DNA of 8,758 nt, taken from positions 1-8,758 of the forward strand of contig NZ_CAUIYF010000028.1 of NCBI RefSeq assembly GCF_962719845.1, given 5' to 3'. Source of the stretch: Neisseria uirgultaei (GTDB lineage Bacteria; Pseudomonadota; Gammaproteobacteria; Burkholderiales; Neisseriaceae). Shown one piece after another: positions 1 through 6,007 of the stretch. Below the pieces are notes generated by a model. That model searched no databases. It saw only the letters and a list, made by a program, of their open reading frames with translations, and had not been told where the DNA came from. Position 1 is the stretch's first letter; every line of letters begins with the position of its first letter. The position numbers and the translations under genes are program-made.

Positions 1-50
1 TGGGTTGCCCTGCCGCTCCCTGTGCTACGCAACGGTTGTCTGCCTTGTGT

Positions 51-73
51 GGGGTCGGGTGGCGGCCGGGCGG
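51..73 (+). other. G-rich block, imperfect G-quadruplex candidate
   Basis: The plus strand has a G4 run (51-54), two G3 runs (57-59, 68-70) and GG pairs at 61-62, 64-65 and 72-73. There are only three runs of three or more, so a three-tier quadruplex is not satisfied by simple rules, but a two-tier one is possible. It lies just upstream of a promoter-like extended -10 site. The functional reading is speculative. Confidence 0.25.
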
Positions 74-78
74 TTTGT

Positions 79-87
79 TGCTATGAT
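79..87 (+). promoter_or_regulatory. Extended -10 promoter-like site
   Basis: TGC followed by TATGAT is a good match to an extended -10 element (TGnTATAAT, one mismatch). No clear -35 hexamer is seen about 17 bases upstream. The site would drive transcription rightwards into the palindrome repeat, with no gene starting before base 337. It could be a chance match. Confidence 0.25.
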
Positions 88-109
88 ACAGTGATTACAA
101 TATACAAGC

Positions 110-127
110 GGTGGGCTTCAGCCCACC
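110..127. repeat. 18-nt palindrome, copy 1 of a local repeat family
   Basis: GGTGGGCT and AGCCCACC form perfect 8-base arms around TC. Diverged copies occur at 922-939 (same orientation, 15/18 identical) and 1135-1152 (opposite orientation, 16/18). Each copy is followed, on its own strand, by a G-poor CCACC/CAAT-rich tail. I cannot tie it to a named neisserial repeat with certainty. Confidence 0.6.
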
Positions 128-146
128 AATCCACCAATCCACCAAT
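123..146 (+). repeat. Three tandem copies of CCACCAAT
   Basis: Three exact 8-base units, followed by a degenerate fourth (CCTACCAA, 147-154), form the tail of palindrome copy 1. The tail continues as a C/A/T-rich strand to about base 168. There CCCCCACCTTAT (157-168) recurs exactly at 1182-1193. No gene reads through the tract, so there is no sign of coding phase variation. Confidence 0.75.
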
Positions 147-200
147 CCTACCAACTCCCCCACCTTATCCCCAAAAAACATCCCCGCGCCTGACACATTT

Positions 201-237
201 ACCGTATAAAATACCGAAACCGCCTCATACGGTATTT
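201..237. repeat. Two mutually exclusive inverted repeats upstream of the DUF3079 gene
   Basis: ACCGTAT (201-207) can pair with ATACGGT (227-233). AAATACCG (209-216) can pair with CGGTATTT (230-237). The two share bases 230-233 and cannot form together. They lie about 100 bases before the DUF3079 start and upstream of its -10. They may be an operator-like or attenuator-like element, or the remains of a repeat; nothing in the sequence decides. Confidence 0.35.
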
Positions 238-300
238 CACAAACCTTAACCCCTGCGCGTAAAAAACGTATAAACCCGAAACCGTTGCCGCCGCATCCCC

Positions 301-328
301 TATAATTTCATCCAATAAAAAAACGAGG
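301..328 (+). promoter_or_regulatory. -10 box and Shine-Dalgarno site of the DUF3079 gene
   Basis: A perfect TATAAT lies at 301-306, with no convincing -35 at standard spacing. The GAGG at 325-328 sits 8 bases before the ATG at 337 and supports that start. Transcription would begin near 313, giving a leader of roughly 25 bases. Confidence 0.45.
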
Positions 329-336
329 CACATATC

Positions 337-603
337 ATGGCGAAAAAATTCCCCATATTCCCCAAAAACCCCGAGCGCATCTGCTGGGGTTGCGACAAAT
401 ATTGCCGCGAAGACGATTTACAGTGCGGCAACGGCTGCGAGCGCATCCAACACCCCATCGAGCTGGACGGGCGCGACTGGTACAAAAAAGGCGACTGGAG
501 CAACCTCTTGAGCGAGGAGCAGCAAATCGAGCTGGGCTTGAAAGAAGCCCCGAAACCCGCCAAACCCCATGTTAAACTCCCCCTCAAAAACAAAACCGCC
601 TGA
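337..603 (+). CDS. Small Cys-rich protein, DUF3079 type
   Basis: The product is an 88-residue soluble protein of unknown function, with no signal peptide or membrane segment. Its N-terminal two thirds carry a compact cysteine cluster: C16-x2-C19-x3-C23-x6-C30-x3-C34, opening with ERICWGC and followed by HPIELDGRDWYKKGDW. I recognise this as the pattern of DUF3079, a family of short bacterial proteins with no assigned role. The Cys spacing suggests metal binding, which is an inference. The tail (about 62-88) is charged and proline/lysine-rich, probably disordered. The ATG has a well-placed GAGG and a perfect TATAAT upstream, and a DUS-pair terminator follows 15 bases after the stop, so this looks like a single-gene transcription unit. 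The gene is real with high likelihood; the family name is from memory. Confidence 0.82.
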   Translation: MAKKFPIFPKNPERICWGCDKYCREDDLQCGNGCERIQHPIELDGRDWYKKGDWSNLLSEEQQIELGLKEAPKPAKPHVKLPLKNKTA

Positions 604-618
604 TGCATTTCTATGGAA

Positions 619-652
619 ATGCCGTCCGAACAGGCTTCAGACGGCATTTTTT
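619..652 (+). terminator. DUS-pair intrinsic terminator after the DUF3079 gene
   Basis: ATGCCGTCCGAA (619-630, one base off the DUS) pairs with TTCAGACGGCAT (636-647, exact 12-base DUS complement) across a CAGGC loop. One C-A mismatch lies in the 12-base stem. Six Ts (647-652) follow. Inverted DUS pairs acting as terminators are well known in Neisseria. The left arm has decayed relative to consensus. Confidence 0.85.
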
Positions 653-737
653 ACGGCATACGCACAGGTTTGCCGTTATTCCGTATACTGGAAAACCATT
701 GTCGTCCGCACCTGCCCGAATTTTCAGACAAAACCGC

Positions 738-757
738 GTCGGCATGGCAATGCCGAC
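738..757. repeat. Perfect 8-bp hairpin
   Basis: GTCGGCAT (738-745) and ATGCCGAC (750-757) pair around GGCA. No T-run follows in either direction, so it is not an obvious terminator. It lies in the gene-free stretch 604-1306 between two DUS terminators. Confidence 0.5.
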
Positions 758-816
758 CCGCACCATAATTAAGATTGGTGATTGGATACGGTAGGGGTAA
801 TACCTTGTCAGAAATT

Positions 817-853
817 AAGATGCCGTCTGAAACAATTTCAGACGGCATCTTTT
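817..853. terminator. Perfect DUS-pair terminator
   Basis: A 16-base arm (817-832, containing ATGCCGTCTGAA at 820-831) pairs perfectly with 836-851 (TTCAGACGGCAT at 837-848) around a CAA loop. CTTTTATTTT follows on the plus strand. No gene ends just before it on the plus strand. It may stop read-through from the DUF3079 unit or minus-strand transcripts running past yccS, whose stop is about 455 bases away. This is the best-formed terminator in the window. Confidence 0.8.
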
Positions 854-899
854 ATTTTGGGGCGCGTTTTTTATTCCTGCCTGTTTTTCCCATGCCGCC

Positions 900-916
900 G
901 CCTGCCGCGCGCAGGC
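900..916. repeat. GC-rich hairpin
   Basis: GCCTGC (900-905) pairs with GCAGGC (911-916) around CGCGC. No T-run follows. It immediately precedes palindrome copy 2 and may belong to the same repeat unit, although copy 1 has no equivalent. Confidence 0.35.
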
Positions 917-921
917 TGTAA

Positions 922-1010
922 GGTAGGTTTCAGTCCACCAATCTCACCACTTCCATCAATCCCACCGTCTCGACCAACCTCATCACTTCACAACATCATC
1001 GAAAACACAT
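922..1010 (+). repeat. Palindrome copy 2 with G-poor tail
   Basis: Bases 922-939 match palindrome copy 1 at 15 of 18 positions, with the arms decayed. From 940 to about 1010 the plus strand is very poor in G and rich in CCACC, CATCA and CCAAC words, like the tail of copy 1 at 128-168. No open reading frame here looks like a gene. Confidence 0.45.
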
Positions 1011-1080
1011 GACATTGTGGGCAAATCGTTGAAACAGTCGTAATCGGCAGGCAGGAATCCCTTTCTTCCGTTTGTGTTTT

Positions 1081-1157
1081 TGAGTTGATGAAGATGGTGG
1101 GAATAATCGATTGGGTGTTGGGGTTGGTGGAAATGGTGGGCTGAAGCCTGCCCTACA
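1081..1157 (-). repeat. Palindrome copy 3 with tail, inverted
   Basis: Bases 1135-1152 are the reverse complement of the palindrome (16/18 to copy 1). On the minus strand the tail (1134 down to about 1081) again shows CCACC, CCAAC and CATC words and few Gs. Copies 2 and 3 therefore face each other across about 70 bases. Just to the right, TACAGTTCATCG and TACAGTCCATCC form an imperfect 12-base tandem (1154-1177). Confidence 0.45.
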
Positions 1158-1306
1158 GTTCATCGTACAGTCCATCCTATTCCCCCACCTTATGTATCCA
1201 CCCTACAGCTGCCTCCTACCTGCGCATTTACCCTGCGCAAAGCCTTATCCACTATCTTGCAACCTGTCTGACAATCTGCCCTTTCTTTCAAAATGCCGAA
1301 ACTTTT

Positions 1307-3457
1307 TCAGGCTGCGTTTTGGGGCTGCCTGTGCGGAATTTGTCGGTAGGCGCGGTAGTAGGGTTCGAGCTGTCGGGCGATGAGTTGGAGCTGTTGGAGG
1401 AGGATGTGGCTTTGTGTTCCGCTGCTGTGGGTGCGGAGGGTGTCGAGTTCGCCACGCAGTGTATCCAATGCCGTCTGAAAGTCGTCGGGTTCGGTTTCGG
1501 GCAGGTGTTGGAAGATGTGGGCGGTGTGTTCGGCGGCGAGGTGGAACTGTGCGGTAAAGTCGGGGCTGCATTCTTCGTGCATTTCGCTGCGGTATGCGCC
1601 GAGGGCGGAGATGTAGCCGGTCAGGGCGTAGCCGGTTTTGAGCAGGGTAAAGCCAGGTTGCAGGCTGCCGGCGAATTTTGCGGGTTCGCCGCTCATGTCG
1701 GAAAGGGTGCTGCTGAGGGCGGCGGTGTGTTCGTGGGCGCGGCGGCGGGTGGCGCGGTATTCGACGTCGTCGCCCGTTTCGCCGCTTTTGAGGCGTTCGG
1801 CGATTTTTTCGAGATAGGCGCCGTTGCTGCATACGGCAAGGGCGGCGGTGCGTTCGAGCGTGAGGTATTTCCAGTCTGGCCATAGGTAGCTGACCGCCGC
1901 CCAAGCAATGGATGCGCCGATAATGGTGTCGATGATGCGTACGGGCATGGCGGCGTATACGTCCAACCCTGCAAGCGACAGGCTGGTCAGGGCTTGAATG
2001 GTGATGAAAAATGTCGAGAAGCTGTATTTGTAGGTGCGGGTCATGAAGAACAGGGTGGTACTGGCGATGACGATCCAGAGTTTGGTTTCGACGGAAGGGG
2101 TGAAGTAGGGGACGAGCGAGCCGACGATTACGCCGAGTACGGTGCCGGCGATACGTTGGTACACGCGGCTTTTGGTGGCGGTGTAGTTGGGTTGGCAGAC
2201 GAAAAGGGCGGTCAGCAGTATCCAGTAGCCGAGGTTGAGGTTGAGGGCTTCAACGATGGTGCAGGCGGCGGCAACGACGAGGGACAGGCGGACGGCATGG
2301 CGGAATACGCCCGATTCGAGATTCAGTTGCGGACGGATTGCCTGCCAGGTGTTTTTGAAGCTGCCGGTTTCGAGGGCGGCGATGCGGGTGTCGCCCATGC
2401 GGTCGTTTTCGGCGGGGGAGTCGCTGTGTCGGAGTTGGCGGAACTGCTGGTCGACGCTGCCGAGGTTGTCGAGAAGACGACGCAGGTGGCGGATGTCGGG
2501 ACTGTCGTTGCCGTCTGAAAGGAGGCGCAGCGATTGGCGGCAGCCTTCGATGGCGCGGCCGAGGCGTTTGCTGTAAACGTAGTCTTTGCTTGCGCGCAGG
2601 GCTTGGGCGGTGTTGCGGCAGGCTTGTCCCTGCATTTCGAGCAGGCGGTGGATGCGGAAGATGATGTCGGTGTTTTTGAATTTTTCGGACATCTCTTGGT
2701 AGTCGACGTGGGCGGAGCTGATGCGTTCGTGGATGTCTTGGGCGGCGAAGTAGTAGCGCAGCATTTTGGCGGTGCGCGGGTGGCGGTGTTTGCCGCGAAG
2801 GCGGTAAAACAGGGCGGAACGGCATTGGTTGAAGGCGGTGATGACGCCGGTGTTGCTCATGGCGAGGTCGATGTGGCGGTTGCCTATCCATTCGGCTTCG
2901 TCGGGATCGAAAAAGTCGGCTTTGGCTTCGAGGTAGCCGCCGAGTGCTTCGTAGGCGTTGGCGACGCTTTCTTGGACGGGGCGGTGGGGCAGGACGATTT
3001 GGAACAGGAGGATGGCGGTGCTGTACAGTACGGTGCCGCACAAAATCATGAAGGGGTTGGTCAGCCAGTAGGTTTCGGGGGTGTAGGTAAGTGTGGTGTA
3101 GGTGGCGACGGCGAGTGCGCCGAAGGCGAAGGTGCGGTATTTCAGCCCGACCGCGCCCATGATGGTAAAGCCGAAAGTCATCAGGGTCATGGCGAGGATG
3201 AAGGGCAGACCTGTGCCGAGCGTGCTTTGCGCGACAAGTGAGGAGAGGGTGAACAGGGCGACGGTGGCGATGATGTTTTTCAGCCGTCCGGTCAGGCGGT
3301 TGTCCAAATCGACCAGGCCGCCGGCGATGATGCCGAGTACGAAGGGCATGGCGAGCTTGGGTTCACCTAGCTGCCAGACGATGGAGGCGGCGGTAAAGAC
3401 GCTGGCGAAAACGGGAAGCGAGGTAATGAGCAGAGGCTTGAGGAGTGGGGTTTTCAT
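1307..3457 (-). CDS. yccS: FUSC-family inner membrane protein, YccS/YhfK type
   Basis: The 716-residue protein has the two-block layout of the YccS/YhfK branch of the FUSC (fusaric acid resistance-like) family. A first hydrophobic block with about six membrane segments (residues 10-155) is followed by a large soluble region (about 160-385) rich in charged helices. A second membrane block (about 387-525) and a C-terminal soluble tail come after. The family hallmark lies at 411-446: YWILLTALFVCQPNY, then R-x-x-QRIAGT and a Gly-rich helix. Members are thought to be efflux-type inner membrane proteins, but substrates are unproven and I assign none. It starts at ATG 3457 (MKTPLLKP), with only a weak ribosome site. 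It is separated from pilU by a terminator and has its own promoter-like site. Two DUS lie inside the gene, encoding FQTALD and LSDGND. The symbol rests on family resemblance. Confidence 0.9.
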   Translation of the reverse strand: MKTPLLKPLLITSLPVFASVFTAASIVWQLGEPKLAMPFVLGIIAGGLVDLDNRLTGRLKNIIATVALFTLSSLVAQSTLGTGLPFILAMTLMTFGFTIMGAVGLKYRTFAFGALAVATYTTLTYTPETYWLTNPFMILCGTVLYSTAILLFQIVLPHRPVQESVANAYEALGGYLEAKADFFDPDEAEWIGNRHIDLAMSNTGVITAFNQCRSALFYRLRGKHRHPRTAKMLRYYFAAQDIHERISSAHVDYQEMSEKFKNTDIIFRIHRLLEMQGQACRNTAQALRASKDYVYSKRLGRAIEGCRQSLRLLSDGNDSPDIRHLRRLLDNLGSVDQQFRQLRHSDSPAENDRMGDTRIAALETGSFKNTWQAIRPQLNLESGVFRHAVRLSLVVAAACTIVEALNLNLGYWILLTALFVCQPNYTATKSRVYQRIAGTVLGVIVGSLVPYFTPSVETKLWIVIASTTLFFMTRTYKYSFSTFFITIQALTSLSLAGLDVYAAMPVRIIDTIIGASIAWAAVSYLWPDWKYLTLERTAALAVCSNGAYLEKIAERLKSGETGDDVEYRATRRRAHEHTAALSSTLSDMSGEPAKFAGSLQPGFTLLKTGYALTGYISALGAYRSEMHEECSPDFTAQFHLAAEHTAHIFQHLPETEPDDFQTALDTLRGELDTLRTHSSGTQSHILLQQLQLIARQLEPYYRAYRQIPHRQPQNAA
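1468..1479 (+). repeat. DNA uptake sequence (12-mer) inside yccS
   Basis: Exact ATGCCGTCTGAA. On the minus strand it encodes part of DFQTALDT, in the C-terminal soluble domain. Confidence 0.95.
2510..2519 (+). repeat. DNA uptake sequence (10-mer) inside yccS
   Basis: Exact GCCGTCTGAA preceded by TT instead of AT. It encodes SDGN around residues 315-318, in the soluble linker between the two membrane blocks. The same SDGN peptide is encoded by the DUS in the lipoprotein gene at 7001. Confidence 0.93.
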
Positions 3458-3490
3458 GGTTTTACCGGTTTATTGTTATGAAGTGAATAA

Positions 3491-3518
3491 AGTGTAGCAC
3501 ATGAATGGGGCGGATAAA
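3491..3518 (-). promoter_or_regulatory. Candidate yccS promoter
   Basis: On the minus strand TGC plus TACACT (3499-3491) is an extended -10. TTTATC (3518-3513) sits 16 bases upstream as a weak -35 (three of six consensus bases). It lies between the pilU terminator and the yccS start, where an independent yccS promoter would be needed. The leader would be about 30 bases. Confidence 0.4.
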
Positions 3519-3521
3519 ATC

Positions 3522-3560
3522 ATGCCGTCTGAAAACGGGGATGCGGTTTTCAGACGGCAT
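3522..3560 (-). terminator. DUS-pair terminator between pilU and yccS
   Basis: ATGCCGTCTGAAAAC (3522-3536) and GTTTTCAGACGGCAT (3546-3560) form a perfect 15-bp stem with a 9-base loop. On the minus strand GATTTTATCC follows, a short T-run. It sits 13 bases after the pilU stop, so it most likely ends the pilT-pilU transcript and makes yccS a separate unit. Confidence 0.85.
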
Positions 3561-3573
3561 TGGGTTTTGCGGA

Positions 3574-4800
3574 TTAGGAAACGAGGTTGAGACCGTTGAC
3601 CCTGTCGTAAAGGAGTTCGGGCATTTTGCCTTCTTCGTACAGTTGGATGTGCAGGCGCAGGTTGTTGGCGGAAACGGACTGGCGCAGGGCTTCTTCGTAA
3701 CTGATGATGCCGTGACGGTACAGTTCGAAAAGGTTTTGGTCCATCGTCTGCATTCCGTCGGTTTTGGCGGTTTCCATGATTTTATTGATGTTCATCAGGT
3801 CGCCCTTCAGGATGAAGTCTTGGATGGCGGGTGTGTTGATGAGCAAATCGACAACCGCCGTCCTGCCCGTTTTGTCTTTTTTGAGGGCGAGGCGTTGGCA
3901 GATGATACCGGACAGGTTGAGGGCGATGTCGATCAGTATTTGCTTGTGCTGTTCTTTGGGGTAGAAGTTGAGTATGCGTTCGAGCGACTGCGGCGCGGTG
4001 TTGGCGTGGAGCGTAAAAATGCACAGGTGGCCGGTTTGGGCGAGCTGCATCGCGTATTCCATATTTTCCCTGCTGCGGACTTCGCCGATGCAGACCACGT
4101 CGGGGGACTGGCGCATAGCGTTTTGTACCGCCGTCTGCCAGTTTATGGTGTCGACGCCGATTTCGCGCTGGGTAAAGATGCAGCGGCGCGGCTTGTAGAT
4201 AAACTCTATCGGGTCTTCGATGGTAACGATATGACCGGGCAGGGTTTTGTTGCGGTGTTCGAGCATAGTCGCCATCGTGGTGGATTTGCCCGAACCGGTA
4301 GGCCCGACGATAATCAGCAGCCCGCGCGGCGCGACGGCGAGGTCTTTGAGTTTTTCGGGTAGGCCCAATTCCTGCATTTGCGGGATGACGTGGTTGATGC
4401 GCCGCAAAACCAAACCTGCGTGGCCTTGGCTGTGGTAGGCGTTGGCGCGGTAGCGCGTGCCGCTGCGCGATTGGACGGAGTAGTTGATTTCGCCGTCGCG
4501 CCGGAATATTTCCGATTGTTCGGCATTCATCGTCGATGCGGTGATGGCGGCGGTTTCCTCGCCCGTCAGAGCCTTTTGCGGCTGCGGGGTTAATGCGCCG
4601 TTGATTTTCAACGAGGGCGGGAATCCTTTGCTGATAAGGATGTCGGACGCGCTTTGCGCTTCTGCGGTTTCGCACAGGCGGTCGAGCAGCGGGTGGAGGT
4701 GTGCGCCGATTTCGGCCGGGGTTTCGGAGCGGCTTTGTTTTTTTTGAGAATACACTTGAACCATTTCGTCCAAGATGTCGTGCAGGTTATTGGTACTCAT
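3574..4800 (-). CDS. pilU: Type IV pilus retraction ATPase PilU
   Basis: PilU is a hexameric cytoplasmic AAA+-like ATPase of the PilT/VirB11 secretion superfamily. It works with PilT at the pilus base, modulating retraction, twitching and competence. The 408 residues show Walker A GPTGSGKST (166-174, Lys172), the Asp box TIEDPIEF (193-200), Walker B around DVVCIGEVRSREN (234-246, Glu240) and the His box TGHLCIFTLHAN (256-267). QTMDQNL lies near 351-357. The extended N-terminus (about 1-45) and the extra C-terminal tail with ANNLRLHIQLYEEGK distinguish it from PilT. All ATPase motifs are intact. Start ATG 4800 (MSTNNLHD) follows a weak AAGAAG site. It lies 163 bases downstream of pilT in the same direction, and a DUS-pair terminator follows the stop. 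Co-transcription with pilT is likely, but the gap contains three hairpins. No DUS lies in the gene. Confidence 0.95.
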   Translation of the reverse strand: MSTNNLHDILDEMVQVYSQKKQSRSETPAEIGAHLHPLLDRLCETAEAQSASDILISKGFPPSLKINGALTPQPQKALTGEETAAITASTMNAEQSEIFRRDGEINYSVQSRSGTRYRANAYHSQGHAGLVLRRINHVIPQMQELGLPEKLKDLAVAPRGLLIIVGPTGSGKSTTMATMLEHRNKTLPGHIVTIEDPIEFIYKPRRCIFTQREIGVDTINWQTAVQNAMRQSPDVVCIGEVRSRENMEYAMQLAQTGHLCIFTLHANTAPQSLERILNFYPKEQHKQILIDIALNLSGIICQRLALKKDKTGRTAVVDLLINTPAIQDFILKGDLMNINKIMETAKTDGMQTMDQNLFELYRHGIISYEEALRQSVSANNLRLHIQLYEEGKMPELLYDRVNGLNLVS

Positions 4801-4849
4801 CGTTAACTTCTTTTCAGTTTAAGCCTTGCAGTTTGCGGCGGCGGGTTTC

Positions 4850-4956
4850 AACAGGAAGGCGGACGCTTCCTGTTCTGAAGGGGATGCCGGGCGGGATGCC
4901 GCGTCCCGCCCGGCGTGTTTGCACCTTGTTTTCCCGCCTGTATGGCCGGAAGGCGG
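4850..4956 (-). promoter_or_regulatory. Three stacked hairpins in the pilT-pilU gap
   Basis: In mRNA order after the pilT stop there are three stem-loops. The first is CCGCCT/AGGCGG (4934-4939 with 4951-4956). The second is an 11-bp perfect stem, GCCGGGCGGGA/TCCCGCCCGGC (4886-4896 with 4904-4914, 7-base loop). The third is a 9-bp perfect stem, AACAGGAAG/CTTCCTGTT (4850-4858 with 4866-4874). None is followed by a T-run on the minus strand, so they are not standard intrinsic terminators. Possible roles are RNA end protection, processing or partial attenuation between the two ATPase genes. Confidence 0.55.
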
Positions 4957-4963
4957 TTGTGTG

Positions 4964-6007
4964 TCAGAAACTCATACTTTCGCTGTTTTGCGCGCGTTTG
5001 CGTGCGACTTCCGGTGCAATCAGCCCTTGGCGCACCAGCGATTGCAGCGATTGGTCCATCGTCTGCATACCGCTCGCCTGCCCGGTTTGCAGGACGGAGT
5101 TGATCTGCGTGATTTTGTTTTCGCGGATGAGGTTGCGGACGGCAGGGTTGGAAATCAGGATTTCGTGCGAGGCGACACGGCCGTTGCCGTCGCGCGTTTT
5201 CAGCAGGTTTTGGGAGATGACGGCGGTCAGCGATTCGGACAGCATAGAGCGCACCATTTCCTTTTCCCCCGCCGGGAATACGTCCACGATACGGTCGACG
5301 GTTTTTGCCGCGCCGGTCGTGTGCAGCGTGCCGAAAACCAAGTGTCCGGTTTCGGCGGCGGTCAGTGCCAAGCCGATGGTTTCGGGGTCGCGCATCTCGC
5401 CGACAAGGATAACGTCGGGGTCTTCACGCAGTGCGGAGCTTAGTGCATTGGCAAAGCTGAGGGTATGTTGGTGCAGCTCGCGTTGGTTAATCAGGGATTT
5501 TTTGCTTTGGTGGACGAATTCGATCGGGTCTTCGATGGTCAGGATGTGTGCCGGCTGGGTTTCGTTGATGTAGTTGATCATCGCGGCAAGCGTGGTCGAT
5601 TTGCCCGAACCGGTGGGGCCGGTAACCAATACCATACCGCGCGGCGATTCTGCAATTTTTTGGAAAATGCGCGGGGCTTTCAATTCTTCCAGCGATAAGA
5701 CGGTGCTGGGAATGGTGCGGAATACGGCGGCGGGGCCGCGGCCGGTGTTGAAGGCGTTGACGCGGAATCGGGCAACGTTGGGTAGTTCGAACGAGAAGTC
5801 GACTTCCAAGTTTTGCTGGTAGATTTTCCGCTGATGGTCGTTCATCACCGAAGTTACCATATTGCCGACCTCTTCCGCACTCATTTCGGGAAGGTTGATG
5901 CGCCGCATATCGCCGTGAACCCGAATCATAGGGGATATGCCCGAACTCAGGTGAAGGTCGGATGCTTTGTTTTTAACGCCGAAGGCGAGTAAGTCGGTAA
6001 TCTGCAT
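4964..6007 (-). CDS. pilT: Type IV pilus retraction ATPase PilT
   Basis: PilT is the hexameric motor that depolymerises the pilus at the inner membrane. It is required for twitching motility, pilus retraction during host contact and natural transformation in Neisseria. The 347-residue length is the usual neisserial one. An N-terminal PAS-like domain (about 1-110, opening MQITDLLAFG) precedes the ATPase core. That core has Walker A GPTGSGKST (130-138, Lys136), Asp box TIEDPIEF (157-164), Walker B DPDVILVGEMRDPET (196-210, Glu204) and His box ETGHLVFGTLHT (219-230). The AIRNLIRE-type motif needed for retraction appears as AVRNLIRE (289-296). All key residues are intact. Start ATG 6007 has no strong ribosome site. 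TATACT (minus strand, 6028-6023) could be its -10. It is divergent from yggS across 113 bases, and pilU follows downstream. The gene is free of DUS. Confidence 0.97.
   Translation of the reverse strand: MQITDLLAFGVKNKASDLHLSSGISPMIRVHGDMRRINLPEMSAEEVGNMVTSVMNDHQRKIYQQNLEVDFSFELPNVARFRVNAFNTGRGPAAVFRTIPSTVLSLEELKAPRIFQKIAESPRGMVLVTGPTGSGKSTTLAAMINYINETQPAHILTIEDPIEFVHQSKKSLINQRELHQHTLSFANALSSALREDPDVILVGEMRDPETIGLALTAAETGHLVFGTLHTTGAAKTVDRIVDVFPAGEKEMVRSMLSESLTAVISQNLLKTRDGNGRVASHEILISNPAVRNLIRENKITQINSVLQTGQASGMQTMDQSLQSLVRQGLIAPEVARKRAQNSESMSF

Larger units (their letters stand above)
604..1306. other. Gene-free stretch between the DUF3079 gene and yccS
   Basis: No credible gene is visible. 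Frames of 60-90 codons exist, but they lack ribosome sites, recognisable motifs or coding-like composition. The stretch holds two DUS-pair terminators (619-652, 817-853), two plain hairpins and palindrome copies 2 and 3. From 1158 to 1250 there is more C/T-rich sequence sharing CCCCCACCTTAT with the first gene-free region. No insertion sequence ends, transposase fragments or tRNA gene were recognised. Confidence 0.6.

Noticed and set aside
123..154. CRISPR array or phase-variable coding repeat
   Set aside because: The units are only 8 bases with no spacers, and no reading frame of a real gene crosses them.
22..249. 75-codon frame in the first gene-free region
   Set aside because: It runs through the CCACCAAT repeat (Pro/Thr/Ser-rich output), has no ribosome site and ends within repeat DNA.
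782..1012. 76-codon plus-strand frame in the second gene-free region
   Set aside because: It runs through a DUS terminator and the palindrome tail and has no ribosome site or recognisable protein content.
1013..1080. Correia element, dRS3 or insertion-sequence end
   Set aside because: I found no match to the repeat ends I remember (such as the Correia TATAG terminus or the dRS3 ATTCCC...GGGAAT core) and no target-site duplication or transposase remnant.
1319..3241. Long plus-strand open frames opposite yccS (1319-1885, 1994-2518, 2534-3241)
   Set aside because: They are antisense shadows of a GC-rich gene. Their translations are Gly/Ala/Val/Asp-rich with no motifs, while the minus-strand frame encodes a complete, recognisable membrane protein.
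4100..4140. DUS-like GCCGTCTGCC inside pilU
   Set aside because: It differs from the DUS at two positions within the terminal GAA part, so it was not counted as a DUS.
3505..4362. Plus-strand 285-codon frame opposite pilU
   Set aside because: It lies opposite pilU, which has every ATPase motif intact. The antisense product is low in motifs and has no ribosome site.
4701..5573. Plus-strand 290-codon frame across the pilT-pilU gap
   Set aside because: It overlaps pilT, the hairpin cluster and the pilU start on the opposite strand. Its Arg/Cys/Ser-rich translation is typical of shadow frames.
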